From assembly GCA_026120035.1 (NCBI GenBank), contig JALRME010000063.1, forward strand, positions 40,050-104,049: 64,000 nt of DNA, given 5' to 3'. Below, piece by piece: positions 44,001 through 56,023 of this stretch. The notes under the pieces are model-generated. The model did no database searches and had not been told where the DNA came from. It worked only from the letters and a program-made list of their open reading frames with translations. Position 1 is the first letter of the stretch; every line of letters begins with the position of its first letter. This stretch comes from Coleophoma eucalyptorum. Its lineage: Eukaryota > Ascomycota > Leotiomycetes > Helotiales > Dermateaceae. The position numbers and the translations under genes are program-made.

Positions 44001-44637
44001 ACTTGCTTCTATGCCAGCCACATATGGTTCATCAGAAAAGCCTTCATCCTCTCGTAGATTCTGGGCCGACGTGAGCTATATTTTATTCACAGATTTAGAT
44101 CTTCTACCTTTACTACATATATCGCGGGTTCATCGTTTGTCGCGTGCGCTTCCAACGTGTTCTACTACCGTAAGCTTAGTGCTTCTTGACGTTTGAGGTG
44201 GCCGCTTTTCACCTTACAAAGCCTAGTTACAGGAGTGGTATGGCACCCGAACCAGGATGAGTCGCTCACTAAAAGCCCACCCTCTTTCTCTGCTGCGCCT
44301 GCGATAAAGTACTGATGGTCTTGGTCTACTAGACTTTGACCATTTAAGCAGTTGTAAAGGTGTTCGAATTGAAGAGTCGTACCTAATCAGGACCCGCTTG
44401 CCTCCCACTCGTGATATCAGAGACTCTGCAATGAAGGTGAGCGTGGGATGATCCTGAATATTATTGTTGAAAACGGTTCGCGTGGCGGCATTCCGCACTT
44501 CGTTGGTATTGACCGGTGCAAAGAATCTGTCGAAGTGTGAACACGTCAGCTACTTTATAATACAGAAATGGGTATGATTACCTCCGAAGTTCCTGGGCCT
44601 GCCAACGATGATCCTGCTCAGTGTCTGCGTCTGCCAT
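41029..44637 (-). CDS. Hybrid histidine kinase (GAF-HisKA-HATPase-REC)
   Basis: The core lies in two exons, 43843-42174 and 42127-41029, with a 46-nt intron (GTAAGT...CCTTAG) just after the G2 box GIGLGLSIV. HisKA has the phospho-acceptor His in SISHEFRSPLHG; HATPase has N-box FGNAQKFT, G1 DTGRGMS and an F-box FRQEDS. The receiver at the end has ILIVDDNEVN, the phospho-Asp in FMDISMPVMNG, and Lys in DYFTKP. Upstream exons to a Met at 44637 code a GAF-like sensor (ISLVDQDHQYFIAGAAE and RGICIGTVSVLDDEPR), with introns at about 44580-44526, 44385 and 44213, and one with branch TACTAAT just before the core exon. One junction (about 44095) needs an unusually short intron or a frameshift, so the sensor may be damaged. 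Confidence 0.8.
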
Positions 44638-47600
44638 TGCAGACAAATACATTGAGCTCTGATTGAACTGCTGCCAAGATACCCGTTGGGGGTTCGCGGC
44701 TTCTCGCGACGCTAAAGATTAAGCGCGATTGCACTGATGTCATTGATGTCATTGTTGGTTTTATGTTTTCGCTTGATTGTGCAAACCACACTTGACATGC
44801 CGGGTAAAGTCTAAAGCAGTTTTGTAGAACTTGTGAAGGTGGAGCATCTTGCCCTCTACATTCACGTCAATATCTTCAAACACTTACTACTTAGTCCCGA
44901 TACCATTTTCTTTGCAACTATTTCGCGAATAGTATGGTGATTTTCGCACACGTAATGATTTAGTTGGCGAGCCAAGATTTTCAATGTGGGTTCGAGCCAT
45001 CTGCGCCTGTAAATGTCGCCGCGTATGTCACAGTTGGCAGAGCTCTGATAGGGTCAAGCATACTCTACCACATTCATATATGATGTCTATACCCTTGCGC
45101 TGCTAGGGCTTGGGCAGCAAGGTGCTTTGTACTTTATCCTTCACTGCAAAAATTGCTAAGTGAATAGTTGCCCCTACAGCTAGTAGTTCAAACTCATCGA
45201 AGCATAACAAGATTCCTAAGGTCAAGTGCGACATGGACGGTTGAGTTGAAAGGGACAAGCCGCAGCAACTACCATTGAGAAGCAAGGGTGAGCAGTCGTG
45301 ACGTGTATCCTATTGTCAAGAACGAAAAGCATTCTAGTGTAGCATAGCATGACATAATCTTTGAAACTCAACTTATCGATGCTCCATCCCTCTTACATAC
45401 ATTGTATTAAAAGCAAGCTGTGTCACAATATTCCCAGTAAGTGTTAATAAAACTTAGTAGCCATCTATATCGTCAACCGTAAATCAAGAGTCTATATTTT
45501 GCTCGGACAGGACCAGACAGCGACAGAGAAGGTAGTCGTCTTCCGTTTTCAATTCGATCAACGGTTGGCGGGTTATAGAATTGCTTGGGATTATGACTGC
45601 TTCAGTTGTGCTATAATCTGCAGAATCTCTGATTCCAGCTCTTTGCTTTTCCTTCTTAATGCTTGTATCAGCCTCTGTTTCTTCTCCTCCAGCTCGCTGA
45701 CCTTGTTCTCAAGCTCGCATATGTGCTTCATATCATTCCGTATCCGCTGTGATCGTATCCAAGATAATTTCTATTGGGTTAGAACTGTAGTCAGAAAAGA
45801 AACGGTGCTTAACTACTGTTTTGCGAAGATGCACCACAAATAGTTTCCTAGCAAGGAGCTCTAGACAACCGTCAGTCTTGGACGAGTGATAGAAGGATAT
45901 GTAGTAGACAAACCTTTCGGCATTGTCGCTTTGTGATAGGTTGAATAAGGGGAATGACGCCGACAACGTACTATCTGACCTAATCTCTACTCAGCATTCA
46001 GTGATCACTAGAGGTAGAGTCAAGATTTGCAAAGTAGGCAATCCCTAATAATAAGAGAAAGCAGTCGTTTTGAGAATCGTTTCTGAAGGGTTCAGAGTTT
46101 GTAAAAAGAGAGGCATCCGTGCCTTATCTATATAACAAGCTTGCCAATGCTATCAGGCTTAATTCTGATAGAGCGATCTAGGCACTTTTCGCCACTCATA
46201 CCGTCCGAATTTTCGATAAGTTTTGTGTCCCTTTGTTAAGATTTCCCTTGCTTCCTTTTGACAAGCCCCTTGCAGCGATTGCAGCGTTTCTCATAGCTGA
46301 AAAATTTAATAATATCACTTTCCGCTCCTAAAGATAGATATCCATTCTTAGCTCGTAAAGATAGCAGATATGATTTCTGTGTAAATGAATCAGTCCACCT
46401 GGCATTCAAGAGACAGCTCATAAAAAAGAGATGAAGTTTGATCTAAGTCACAGAAGTATAGCCCAGAATAGATAAATCAAAGCATAAACTCGCGTTTTGA
46501 TGTGATATAGATAGATGTCTCAAAAATTCGTGGAACATGCTTAGGTTGGTAGACGGTTTTGAAAAGGCGCAAAGAGCACTTTACTCATAACTGTCGATAT
46601 TGCTGTCTCTCTGGCACTCAACGGTCTTAGAATTCCTCTTCTCCGACTGAGAAAGCCTAGTATTGATTCTATGCATCTTCTCTTTATATTCTAGGAGGCA
46701 ATCTTGGTGTCGACGGAAATTATAGATTTTCTGATGGTCTGAAAGTTTTACTTTATGCCTACTTTGCTTCTCTGCTGCAAGAGATTTCTATACAGCCTTT
46801 TCATCATGAGAAAGGAGAAAGATACTGTCATTGTTGACCAACAAGTTTCGCAATATCGGTTAAGGGCAGATTGGAAACTTGCGGACATCAGGGAACGCGA
46901 ATCTTTTGGCCGATCGCCACAGGTTCACCATTAGAGACCAGTGCTCAAACCTAAACCTTAAAGGCTCGCAGAGGAGGAAGTACTTCTTAAGTGGATAAAA
47001 GTGTTAACTATGAATGGCATTCTTCAGGGTATCAGTTGGTTAGCTAAGGAAATGAGGAACTTCGTACGAAACGGACCTACGACCTACCACGATTGAGTTT
47101 TTGTAAATAGTACCTCCAGATGCAACAGACCTACAGAAGGTAATTATTAAGTTACTCTGGGCTTGCTGAGACTCTATGAGAGTAGCTCGATAGCTGCGTA
47201 TATGAAAAACCACAGATGTGTACGACATGCACGACATGCAACAAGAAACATCGAAATAAAGCTGACATAATGTTACTTTATCATCGGCGATTGCAAACCT
47301 TAAGAAGTTGAGCGTGATCGGAAATAGCGCGTCTCCGAGGCAACGTCTGCTGGAAAATGAAGATGTGTGAAATAGGTGTGCATTTACCTCGCAAATCGCT
47401 GAAATAAATGCTACGTGTTCAATCTAAAACCTTCTATTCCAGCTCAGATTCGATAAAAGAAGCCGCCATCTTCATCAATAATTGCCTCCCTCTACAGGTT
47501 CATTCGCATGTAGCAAAATTAATTGGTATGTGGTAGAAATACTTTATTGAGATCGCGGCAGGATGGGGCAGTGACGGGGAGCCGGGTGGGGTCGCATGAT

Positions 47601-47837
47601 GTCAATTCCACAATTATCTTGTTTCCAGGGTTTTCATGAACTACAAGGGTCGCGCACCGTACCTAGCGCATCATTTTCGCATCAGTTGTCCAAATCATCT
47701 AAATTGGTAGTATAATGTGTCTGCCAACCGATAGTATGTGCAAAGAATTAATTTAGCACAAGACTGCACTAACATGCGTATAGTTAAGACAATCAGTTTT
47801 CAAGTTATTCTTTCAAGAATATTACCTACTCAACGGC
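44638..47837. other. Long stretch with no confident gene
   Basis: Three kilobases of AT-rich sequence. The only suggestive item is a minus-strand reading at about 45595-45735, ICELENKVSELEEKKQRL followed by further Glu/Lys heptads, which would form a coiled coil of roughly 45 residues, perhaps a bZIP remnant. Nothing else was recognised. Confidence 0.4.
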
Positions 47838-49244
47838 TTGAACATGCAATCTTCCTCGGGCATCATAATTATGCGACCAGTCATGGCTGTACTCTCATCC
47901 GATGTAATTCTTATTCTTGTCATGTCTGAGATGGCTGTCGACGACCTTAAAGCGCTTCGACTAGTGGATCGCCACTTTTACAGCATTGCGTCCTTCATCC
48001 TTGCAAAGACCATCAGCATTCGCACCTCAAGGCAATCTCTCTCGAGATTTCACTCGATGGCGGGGATACCCAACACTTGCTCTCAAATTCAGGACCTAGT
48101 CTACGATACACGTGTAATCTACCGAAGGCGTTATGACTATGCGCCAATCCCTCTTGTGCCCAACAAGCGCGCCCTATCAACAAAAGAGCGATATACTGAG
48201 CTCATAAGTAGAGGTCCCGTTCGGAGTAATAACAAACCAAGAATGAAACAGATCAAAGCCCAGCGGCGACTACGGCTAAAGTCAATACAGCATTGGGAAC
48301 GATATGAAGAGCAAGTCGCAATCTTGACTAGGTATGAAATGTATCATACACTTATCACTAGCCTGCCCGCTTTCTCCGCCTTACGATCTGTTACTGTTAC
48401 CGATTATTCGCATCCTAATATACACGAGCGCTATTCCTGTCATGACCTTACTCTTCCTCATGTCAATGAAATCGCCGATACAGGCTCAAGCCTTTTCCTC
48501 CTCCTACGTGCTCTCTCATCGACCGGTGTTCGGCCAGTAGAGTTCTTTCTCGCTCCGCAGAACCAAGCATATTCACAACTACTAGCTGGTTCAGATTCTC
48601 TTCAGACCGTGGCCAGATACCCACATACGACTTTCTCTGATTGGCTCGTGCCATACGATCTAATTTGTGCCCGGCGCGCGTTCAGCCGTCTCGAGGTCTT
48701 CGAAGCCACATTTCATGGCCCAGATTTAGAAGCGGTAGGAGACGAGGAAGATCGCTTTTTAAACTCTCTATGGGCGTTCATAAGCACCGCAGGCAGGGAC
48801 TTGAAATCCCTGAAGATATCACTTTACGACGCACCTATCTCCTCAAGTTATATGGACCAACAGCTGTGGACGTCCAAGCTCTTCACTGCAATCCCGCTAT
48901 TCTGGCCTGGTTTAAGAGAGGTCTGCCTAAAGGGTGCTGATATATACAGTGCTGATCTTACTACGCTTTTCCTTAGCTTCCCAAGTCTTATCGTCCTCCG
49001 ACTGGAAGACGTGTATCTTACGGACAATTCATCGAAATGGGCGCGGAATTTGGACGTCTGGCAAGAGCAGGCAGCATGTCGTGACTCTAGGTCAGAACGT
49101 TGCATCCTAGCATTGCAGTGCACCCTTGATCGGGTTTATGAGCCCATGGATCACTTCCTTCATAATCCTCTTCACCTAGGCTGCCAGGAATTCAATGACT
49201 TCATGTGGCGAAGAACAGGAAACCCATTAAGTCTATTAGACTGA
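47838..49244 (+). CDS. F-box domain protein
   Basis: A single open frame of 468 residues. Residues about 17-60 (LSSDVILILVMSEM, then DDLKALRLVDRHFYSIA) match an F-box, the Skp1-binding motif of SCF ubiquitin ligases. Two internal Mets just before it (MRPVMAVLSS) are alternative starts. The middle has a basic segment (PRMKQIKAQRRLRLKS). The C-terminal half shows leucine-rich spacing (LKSLKISLYDAP, GLREVCLKGADIY, LIVLRLEDVYL), as in many fungal F-box/LRR proteins. Substrate unknown. The frame is uninterrupted, so it is probably functional. Confidence 0.75.
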   Translation: MNMQSSSGIIIMRPVMAVLSSDVILILVMSEMAVDDLKALRLVDRHFYSIASFILAKTISIRTSRQSLSRFHSMAGIPNTCSQIQDLVYDTRVIYRRRYDYAPIPLVPNKRALSTKERYTELISRGPVRSNNKPRMKQIKAQRRLRLKSIQHWERYEEQVAILTRYEMYHTLITSLPAFSALRSVTVTDYSHPNIHERYSCHDLTLPHVNEIADTGSSLFLLLRALSSTGVRPVEFFLAPQNQAYSQLLAGSDSLQTVARYPHTTFSDWLVPYDLICARRAFSRLEVFEATFHGPDLEAVGDEEDRFLNSLWAFISTAGRDLKSLKISLYDAPISSSYMDQQLWTSKLFTAIPLFWPGLREVCLKGADIYSADLTTLFLSFPSLIVLRLEDVYLTDNSSKWARNLDVWQEQAACRDSRSERCILALQCTLDRVYEPMDHFLHNPLHLGCQEFNDFMWRRTGNPLSLLD

Positions 49245-50134
49245 TTTGAATGATTTGGATAGGCTGAGTTCTTCCTCCACGATTTACAAGATATATTCTG
49301 TTCCCGAGATAACCTCAACTAATAACAATCTATTTCTCAATGCTTGATCATGTCTTATTTTCCTATACTCTTATTCACGCGGAGAAGATCTCTGTTCCTA
49401 TATCCGTTCTTACCTTTTTGCTTATTTTGAGTCTTTCACTTACCTATAGGTCTTTGATGTCGAATCCCAACCGTCCAACTCCTAACTTTCCACATTGGTT
49501 CTAGGTTACTCCATTCAGCGACCCATACCACGTGACTAGTAACGACACCATAGAAAAGCCATAGTGTGGTGTGGCCAGATCTCGGCAAGTTTGAACAACC
49601 ACGAATCAAACAACATTGCCCCTGCGCAAGGCTTTTTCTACTTCTTAGCCTTTTGGTGTCGCCACTAATTATTCCATTGAATGTGATCAAGGAAAGAAAT
49701 TCGTCTAGAGGATTGAGAAGATAATAAGATGTCTTTACGCCAACTTCCTTGTTGTAGCATCATTGGCGGGATGAAACAGCATAGTGTATTGGTTATTTAG
49801 CCGGAGATGTGTTACTGAGAGGTAAATACGGCCTGCTACGCAGCTAGCATTCGGATTTCATTTCGTCATAAATCATGTCCTTCGCGCATGATTCATTATG
49901 ATGTAATAGGAAAACAAACGGAGAAGATATTATCGACACCCCACCCCCGGTTTTCGCAGAATTTTGCGATCCCGATTCAAATAATTTATGGGGAACCTTG
50001 ACGCTTTTCAACAAATTATATTGAAGGATTGGACTACCACTAAAGGAGGTGTCGATGATATCTTTGAACTTATGCACCATACCATTCTGCTTGGTTTGGT
50101 GTAATTTAACATAGATCTGTTCCGCAGAATATCT
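49245..50134. other. Intergenic, no recognised gene
   Basis: Contains two short minus frames (49436-49690, 49844-50080) without family resemblance. The last 150 bp should hold the SAM gene promoter. Confidence 0.4.
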
Positions 50135-50520
50135 ATGGCCGCCAGCTTGAAACAGTGGCTATCAATACTCGGATTGAATGAATATTATGGAGCTCTGGCT
50201 GGAGCGGGCTTTGAAGATGTCAACTCACTTTGCGATGTTCGCGAGCTGGATCTACATATTCTCAATGTCAAACTGGGTCATAGAAGAAGGATACAGAGAG
50301 CGCTTGCTACCTTATTAGGGTGGCCTACCTATGAGAAGTTGCCCTCAGACATCCAGTTAGTGGGGGTCTACGATGGTTTGAAAGTGAGTAACTCCATATG
50401 CTTCCATATACTAGCTAAAATGCTTTTTAGTCCAAATCTGAATCGGTGCTAATGTCAAACTCTGCAAGGCCTGATCTTCCTTCACCGGAATCGATTAGTT
50501 TTATCTTACAACATGTTTAA
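50135..50520 (+). CDS. Small stand-alone SAM-domain protein
   Basis: Exon 1 50135-50383, intron 50384-50430 (GTGAGT...TTTTAG, branch CTAGCTAAA), exon 2 50431-50520; 112 residues. Residues 5-65 form a SAM domain: LKQWLSILGLNEYYGAL, GFEDVNSLCDV and the helix-5 signature LGHRRRIQRAL. SAM domains self-associate or bind partner SAM proteins. Only about 45 residues of Ser-rich sequence follow, with no catalytic or NLR domain. It may be complete, or the first part of a longer gene whose 3' end has decayed. Confidence 0.65.
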
Positions 50521-50894
50521 TTGTCACAATTCATTTCTAGAAGCATAGTTCAGGTAGTTATCTTAACTTGACTTACTAAAATCACTTCTAACAACAAGGA
50601 TAGAAAGGCTTCAATACATTCTTTAGATAGAGTCTTGACGTCGAATCTGCTCGAAAGAGATCAGGAACGACTGGCTCTATCCTCAAATTCCTTGCTAAGG
50701 AGCTCGATGACCTCTTCCTCTTGCTTTGCTAGAAGTGAAAGATCGTCTGTGAGTACTCCACATCACAGAGGATATAGGGTGTAGGTTTGCAAGACTTAAT
50801 ACTTGGACCCCTATATTCGAGAAGAGCTAGTAAGGAACACCCTCCCACTCGACAACATCTGCCTTCACGCACGTGATAGGTTTATCAAGTGATC

Positions 50895-51100
50895 TCTTGG
50901 TTATGCAAAGCCAAGGATGTATAATCCGCAGATGTAGACGATGTGCATCAAAAATAATGTCGTTGTGCAGGAGGGCTTGTAATCTCGCCCCCCACTATGC
51001 ATTACTTGATTTGTCTCCCTGCTCTAGGCTTGTTGCACATCATCGGTACAGGGAGCAAAATTCCATGTTTACCCCGCAGTCACGTGTAATTGTTAAATGC
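50895..51100 (+). repeat. Dispersed repeat, copy B (also at 13256-13455)
   Basis: Same orientation and order of landmarks as copy A, with many transitions. Part of it is open as a 90-codon frame (50873-51145) rich in Cys and Arg, which I take as chance. Confidence 0.65.
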
Positions 51101-52258
51101 ACTTTGAATAGTTTTGCATCTTGCCCGTGTTTAACAAGGTCCTAATCAGAAAGATCTGAAGCAGATATACAGCGCTTTTTTATTTGAATTTGATCCTCGC
51201 AGCAGGTTTCACCCGAATGTTAGAAAGCTCTATGGCCATTATCGTCCCGACTGACCTGTTGAAAACGACCATCTATTAATCTTGCTTCCGCCAGTATACC
51301 TTAATAATACTACTATAAGACTTTTCTACCTTTGAAAAGCTGAAATCCGATCGTGATCGGGGAGGGCACGTGAAGGAGATGAGATTTGATTTTGATACCT
51401 AAAACCTTATAGAATGAGTTCGCTGGTGCACGAAGAAACGGCGTAGCATTCACTGGCCTTGAAGTTTGAACACTAGACGAAGCGGATTCAAGAGTTTAAC
51501 GTATTTCTCCAATACTTAGGGGGGCTTTGTCCCTAAATCCATAAAATCATCTTGAAGGCGCAATAGAATTTGAATCGAGTGCTAGAATATGAGCATAGGA
51601 CAGTTGTAATTTCTGTAATTCTCTAGATACCTTGAACATATTCTATAGGTGAAAAGTAAGTCGAAAACAGCAATGGTTAAAAGGAGGATGGGTTTTACCA
51701 TAAGCAGGATATGTGGGAATGCAAAAGCAGAACTTTCGCCAAGATCCCGCGCCATGGAGTCTTGATACCGGAGATCCAGGCATAAAGCGCCGAAAAGACT
51801 CAAGCCCGTCTCGCTGCAACCGGAAAAGACCACATTCCATCTGACGAACTAGATTCAATTGGACAAGGCGACTTCAGTACTACGCAATGCTGACTAGTCG
51901 TTTCTCTCTATTTCCTTCGGTTTACACTGTCGACTTTGCCACGAACAAATGGTAATTTAATTGAACAGCTTTGTGAAATTCTACCCATCTCGATTTGCAC
52001 CACAGTCCTCGCGCGCCTCTAAGCACGGTCGAAGAACTTTATTTCTGTCTCCTCTTCCAGCTTTCGTGTTTGCTGAAATCGATTAAGCAAGGCTTCCTGG
52101 CTACATCGCAATGCAATGGTTTCAATCCTTCAAGATTGAATCATGGACATTATATTCTGTTTCGATGTCCGTTGCGCTGTTTCGAACGTGAGCAAAGAGA
52201 TTCACTTTTGCAGGTCCAAGTCAGACTATGCCACTAACAGATTTGAAGGGGACTGAGA
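51101..52258. other. Stretch with no recognised gene
   Basis: AT-rich. Minus frames at 51582-51858 and a plus frame at 51995-52237 show no family resemblance. The last part may hold the lost first exon of the PTH11-like gene. Confidence 0.4.
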
Positions 52259-53436
52259 ATATGGCATCTCGGGATCAAGAAACAACAGCTGGATGATTAT
52301 TGGATGGTCCTATCATTAGTATATGGAAATGATCTCTTTGATTTTCCCCCAAACTAATCGAGCATTTACAGTTATTATACTCTGCGTTATTGGCTCTTTT
52401 GAATGACTTGGCCACAGGGACTGGGACATATACGGATACCATGTACACAGATCCTAGCCCGGATGACATTCGAACGATCCAAGAATCCGCAAAAGTCTTG
52501 ATAGCCTCAGAGCAAGTATGTGGAATCCTTTCGCATTCTTAACGTAACCGTGCAACAGTAATAACCAACTACCAATAGGTCATGCAACTTCTTATATATT
52601 CTCTCAAAGCTTGTGTGCTTCTAATGTACTGGCGCTTGAGGTATGTTAAAGGCTTCGCGTGTCACTAATACCGAATGGTGCTAATCTAGTATGAGTTAGA
52701 ACTGCATTAAAGCAAGAGATACAAATAATCTTTAATGCTATTGCAATTTACACTTTCCTGTGTTTTACAGGCACAACGACCGCATTGTGGACATTTTGTA
52801 CCCCGCCCAGTAGCTACTGGGCCTACCCACCACCAACACGTAAGGGGCCTATCCTATGCCTGTAGGAGGGATACAGATTAAAAGAATTTATACTTACGAG
52901 AAATTTGGTGGACAGGGGATTGCTCAACGGGAACTCGGTACTACATTGTCCAAGCCTGTCTCAACCTTTCCTCTGATCTCTTGATCCTGGCGATTCCTCT
53001 TCCGGCCATATCCAGAGTTACCCTACCGCTCCGGCAGAAACTGTTGTTAATCTGTTTCTACAGTCTAGGAATATTTGTGGTAGGTAATGTTGGACTGAGA
53101 AAGGATGGTATAGAAACTTATTAACTTGAGTGTCCACGTCAGGTCGTTGCGTCCATATTAACAAAAGTTTTCAACTTCAGGCATCCAGAATCCCTTCACT
53201 ACGTCTCCTGGTATGTCCGGGAAGCAAGTACAGCGGTATGTACCGGTTTCTATTGGTCCCACGTTGCAGAAGCTATTGAATTTGTTTCAGTTTGCCAATT
53301 GAAGCTAACATTGGTGCACTTTTAGGTCATTCTTTCTAATCTCCCAGTCATGCTCCCGATCTTGCGCAAGGTGTTCGTGGATGAAACGAAAGTCGCTAGT
53401 GGATATAAGCTGAGGAGTATAAGTGGCAGCCTCTGA
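52259..53436 (+). pseudogene. PTH11/SAT4-like seven-helix membrane protein, multi-exon
   Basis: Typical fungal rhodopsin-fold (SAT4-type) integral membrane protein. Blocks in order: LGIKKQQLDDYWMVLSL (first loop and helix, about 52265); YTDPSPDDIRTIQESAKVLI with SEQ before a GTATGT donor; LLIYSLKACVLLMYWRLR; TTTALWTFCTPPSSYW; YYIVQACLNLSSDLLILAIP with LPLRQKLLLICFYSLG; VFNFRHPESLHYVSWYVRE; and a final VILSNLPVMLPILRK ending in TGA at 53434-53436. Most joins fit introns, but the one after WRLR (52640-52690) leaves a frame error, and the N-terminal helix is separated by a stop. I call it a pseudogene; a few changes would restore it. Confidence 0.6.
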
Positions 53437-53837
53437 ATGTTTTTAATAGTGGTAGAAAGGATATAAAAGTTACATTGCTGCTGTGTTTTTGAGATGTGAC
53501 AGTAGCATCGGGTGAAATACCATCTAAGTACATGGTAAAATCAAAAACAAGTGCTTGCGTTGCAGAAAACAATTGACAATGCAGACTTTCACACCAGGAA
53601 AGGACCTATAGCTGTAAGCCTATGGAAATATTGATAACCCTCGTACCCTTCCTTGATATCAATAATTTTGAATTGCATCATCACATGTCGTTGGCCTTTG
53701 AAATTTGGGTACACACCAGTAAACTATGTGCAGAGGAACAGAGAGGCTAGAGGATAGCGTTTCAATAATAGGTACAGATTTGATTTTTTAGACCTTATAG
53801 AAGCCTAGATCCCCGTTGGTGATCTGATTTGATCAAC

Positions 53838-54404
53838 TTAATACACTCCTACCGAGTATAACAGCTGCCGTAGCTCCTCTGCTGAATACTCCTCGATTTT
53901 TATAATTGGACAAGGTGTTTTCCAATCTTTCGTAATCTGCCTAATCATTTCAAAAGCCCAATTTGAATCATCTTGAGTAGAACATAGCACGACGACGCAT
54001 GGCTTTCTCCAGATATAGTGGAACATCAGACAGATAACATCGTCTTTTAGACGACAATCTGGTCCAACTACTAGACACAGCACGATACTAGCCCCTCGAG
54101 AGATGAATCCGAGATGAGTAGACGTACATCCAACTCTTTGCTTATAAGGCACCTGGCGGACTCGGTTATGTCGAGTAGCTAGCTTACGTCCAAGTAGCTC
54201 GAATGGATCTGTATTGTCCCGACTGGTTGGGTGGCAGACAGGCGTAAGAAGGATCAAAGGACCATTTTCTGCAAGTGTCCGAAGCTCCGACAGTCTGTCC
54301 TTATCCCAAACGATCGAAACTGACGAGGCTAATTCTTCTGCAAGCGCCGAGGTTGGTGTCTCTTCCTTCGGTTGGCATAGCATAGAGCTGATTTCCCTAA
54401 ACAT
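53838..54404 (-). CDS. Uncharacterised protein, 188 residues
   Basis: An open frame from the Met at 54404. It has a Rossmann-like look: GPLILLTPVC, then DPFELLGRKLATRH, STHLGFISRGASIVLCL and KPCVVVLCSTQDD. I do not recognise the family. The start lies next to GGTATGTTTAG, which could also be part of an intron, so an upstream exon (to about 54535) is possible. Preceded on the right by AT-rich sequence and followed by the convergent PTH11-like relic. Confidence 0.45.
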   Translation of the reverse strand: MFREISSMLCQPKEETPTSALAEELASSVSIVWDKDRLSELRTLAENGPLILLTPVCHPTSRDNTDPFELLGRKLATRHNRVRQVPYKQRVGCTSTHLGFISRGASIVLCLVVGPDCRLKDDVICLMFHYIWRKPCVVVLCSTQDDSNWAFEMIRQITKDWKTPCPIIKIEEYSAEELRQLLYSVGVY

Positions 54405-55061
54405 ACCTTCGTGAGCCTAGACCAATTCCCGCAGTACTGATACTCACATTTTCGAATGTTTTTGAGAACAAGAAACCTAGTCAACTTCAGTGGAAGATTG
54501 GTGAAGTACATATATTTCACTAGGTAGGGTATCATGCTCCTTAAATATCCGCTCCTTACAATGCTGCTGCACTGGTCAGCGTGCAGCGGGGCTTAGCGGC
54601 GATAGAAATCTTGTACGACGTGACAAGGCTACAGTATATCGGCAGGTGACCATTTCTGATAGGTGAGTCAATCCTTGAGTGCAGCCTTATCACCTTTGTA
54701 CTTCTCGATACTTTACTAAGCTCTGTGATTTGCTTCTTATGGTAGTGGTTGCAGATCTAAATTAAGTCTTAGATGGATTTTTGTTAGAGCCGTGACTGTC
54801 CAGGCGCGAATAGGGAAATGCAGGGGAAAGGCGGTTGAATGAATAACAACATCCTGGCGGACAATTATTTGATATGATAATTCCAACTACGGAGCCACAG
54901 GTTGTCGTAATCGTTTGGTAACCTGTAAGAAATACGGAATCAAACCCATGATCTGCAGTCAAATGATTATAAAGTAATAAAAAGCCATCCCACAACTACT
55001 GCCCACATAACAATGTATAGCTTATCTACATTATCACTCCCATTGTACTACAAGATCCCCC
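54405..55061. other. Intergenic, no recognised gene
   Basis: No conserved reading apart from the possible upstream exon near 54430-54535. Confidence 0.35.
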
Positions 55062-56023
55062 CTACTCTCTTCTAGCCCGCTTTTCACTCTCGCCATCGGT
55101 GTCTGGTTCGGTTGTATCCTCACTAGTTCCTCTGTTCCTCTTCTTACTCGAGCTCCCTATACCTAATTCGGTATTCTCCTCGAGTGTACTACGAATGGCG
55201 TGAAGCTCCATCTTGAGACGAATTTTGTCGGCTCTCAACATCTCATTAGTACACCCTAATCGGATCATAATCGCTTCTTGATCTTTCAATTTCTCTATGC
55301 CGAGTAAGCAAGGAACGATGTATGTAAGGGATGGGTTTACTCTTTTGCTCATGGTTCTCTTTCATTGCATGCGCGTAATCGATGCACAACTTATGCAACT
55401 TTTCTAGGTGATCAATTCGTCTAAGGATCTGTAAAATGTCTAAGGACATTGAAACTTACCTTGCATCTCTTTCTGGACTGTTTCTTGCCGCTTCATATGT
55501 TCTGTAGACAGAGTAAGAAATTTCTGGGCAAAGCTTTCGGTGGGAAGTATCATTATTGGAGTGCTACTCACCTCCGAAATCATCCACTATAAAGTGTAGA
55601 ATATCAAGATTCTTGTAAGTCAGAGCTCTGTTTGAGCTTCGTAGCATTCTCCAAAATATCGTTCTTGAGTCCTAATTACAGGCCAATGCAAACAGGCTAT
55701 TACGAATATGAATGACATACTGGCTTATCGGTGAGAACCGTTTTCTTCATTGGTCTCGGCCCTTGCAAAAGATCTTCATCCGCGGCCCTGAAAACTGTTC
55801 AGTTCAATCAATCTAACAAATATTGATGTCAACTTACAGCACCGCCGCAGAGGTATCAATAATCTGTTCAGCCAATGGCTCTGGCACTACATTTTTCACC
55901 TTGGCAAAATCCTAGTCGATCAGCGTATAATGTTTGACCAGGCACCTGTCAATCACCTACTCTAACAGAGGATTTTGGCAGAGGGCCCTCGATGCTCACT
56001 TCCGGCCGTGTGAGTGAAGCCAT
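55062..56023 (-). CDS. Multi-exon coiled-coil protein, uncharacterised
   Basis: Starts at 56023. Exon 1 is 56023-55961 (21 codons) with a GTAGGT donor; exon 2 starts at 55911 (DFAKVKNVVPEPLAEQII) and ends with GTAAGT near 55840; exon 3 reads RAADEDLLQGPRPMKKTVL. Further small exons follow: TIFWRMLRSSNRALTYKN, DILHFIVDDFGG, HMKRQETVQKEMQ and ILQILRRIDHLEKL. The last exon (55062-55352 region) has EKLKDQEAIMIRLGCTNEML and a basic Lys/Arg ending (SSSKKRNRG, SEKRARRE) that could be a nuclear signal. Helical and charged throughout. No family recognised; exon borders beyond the first are approximate. Confidence 0.5.
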
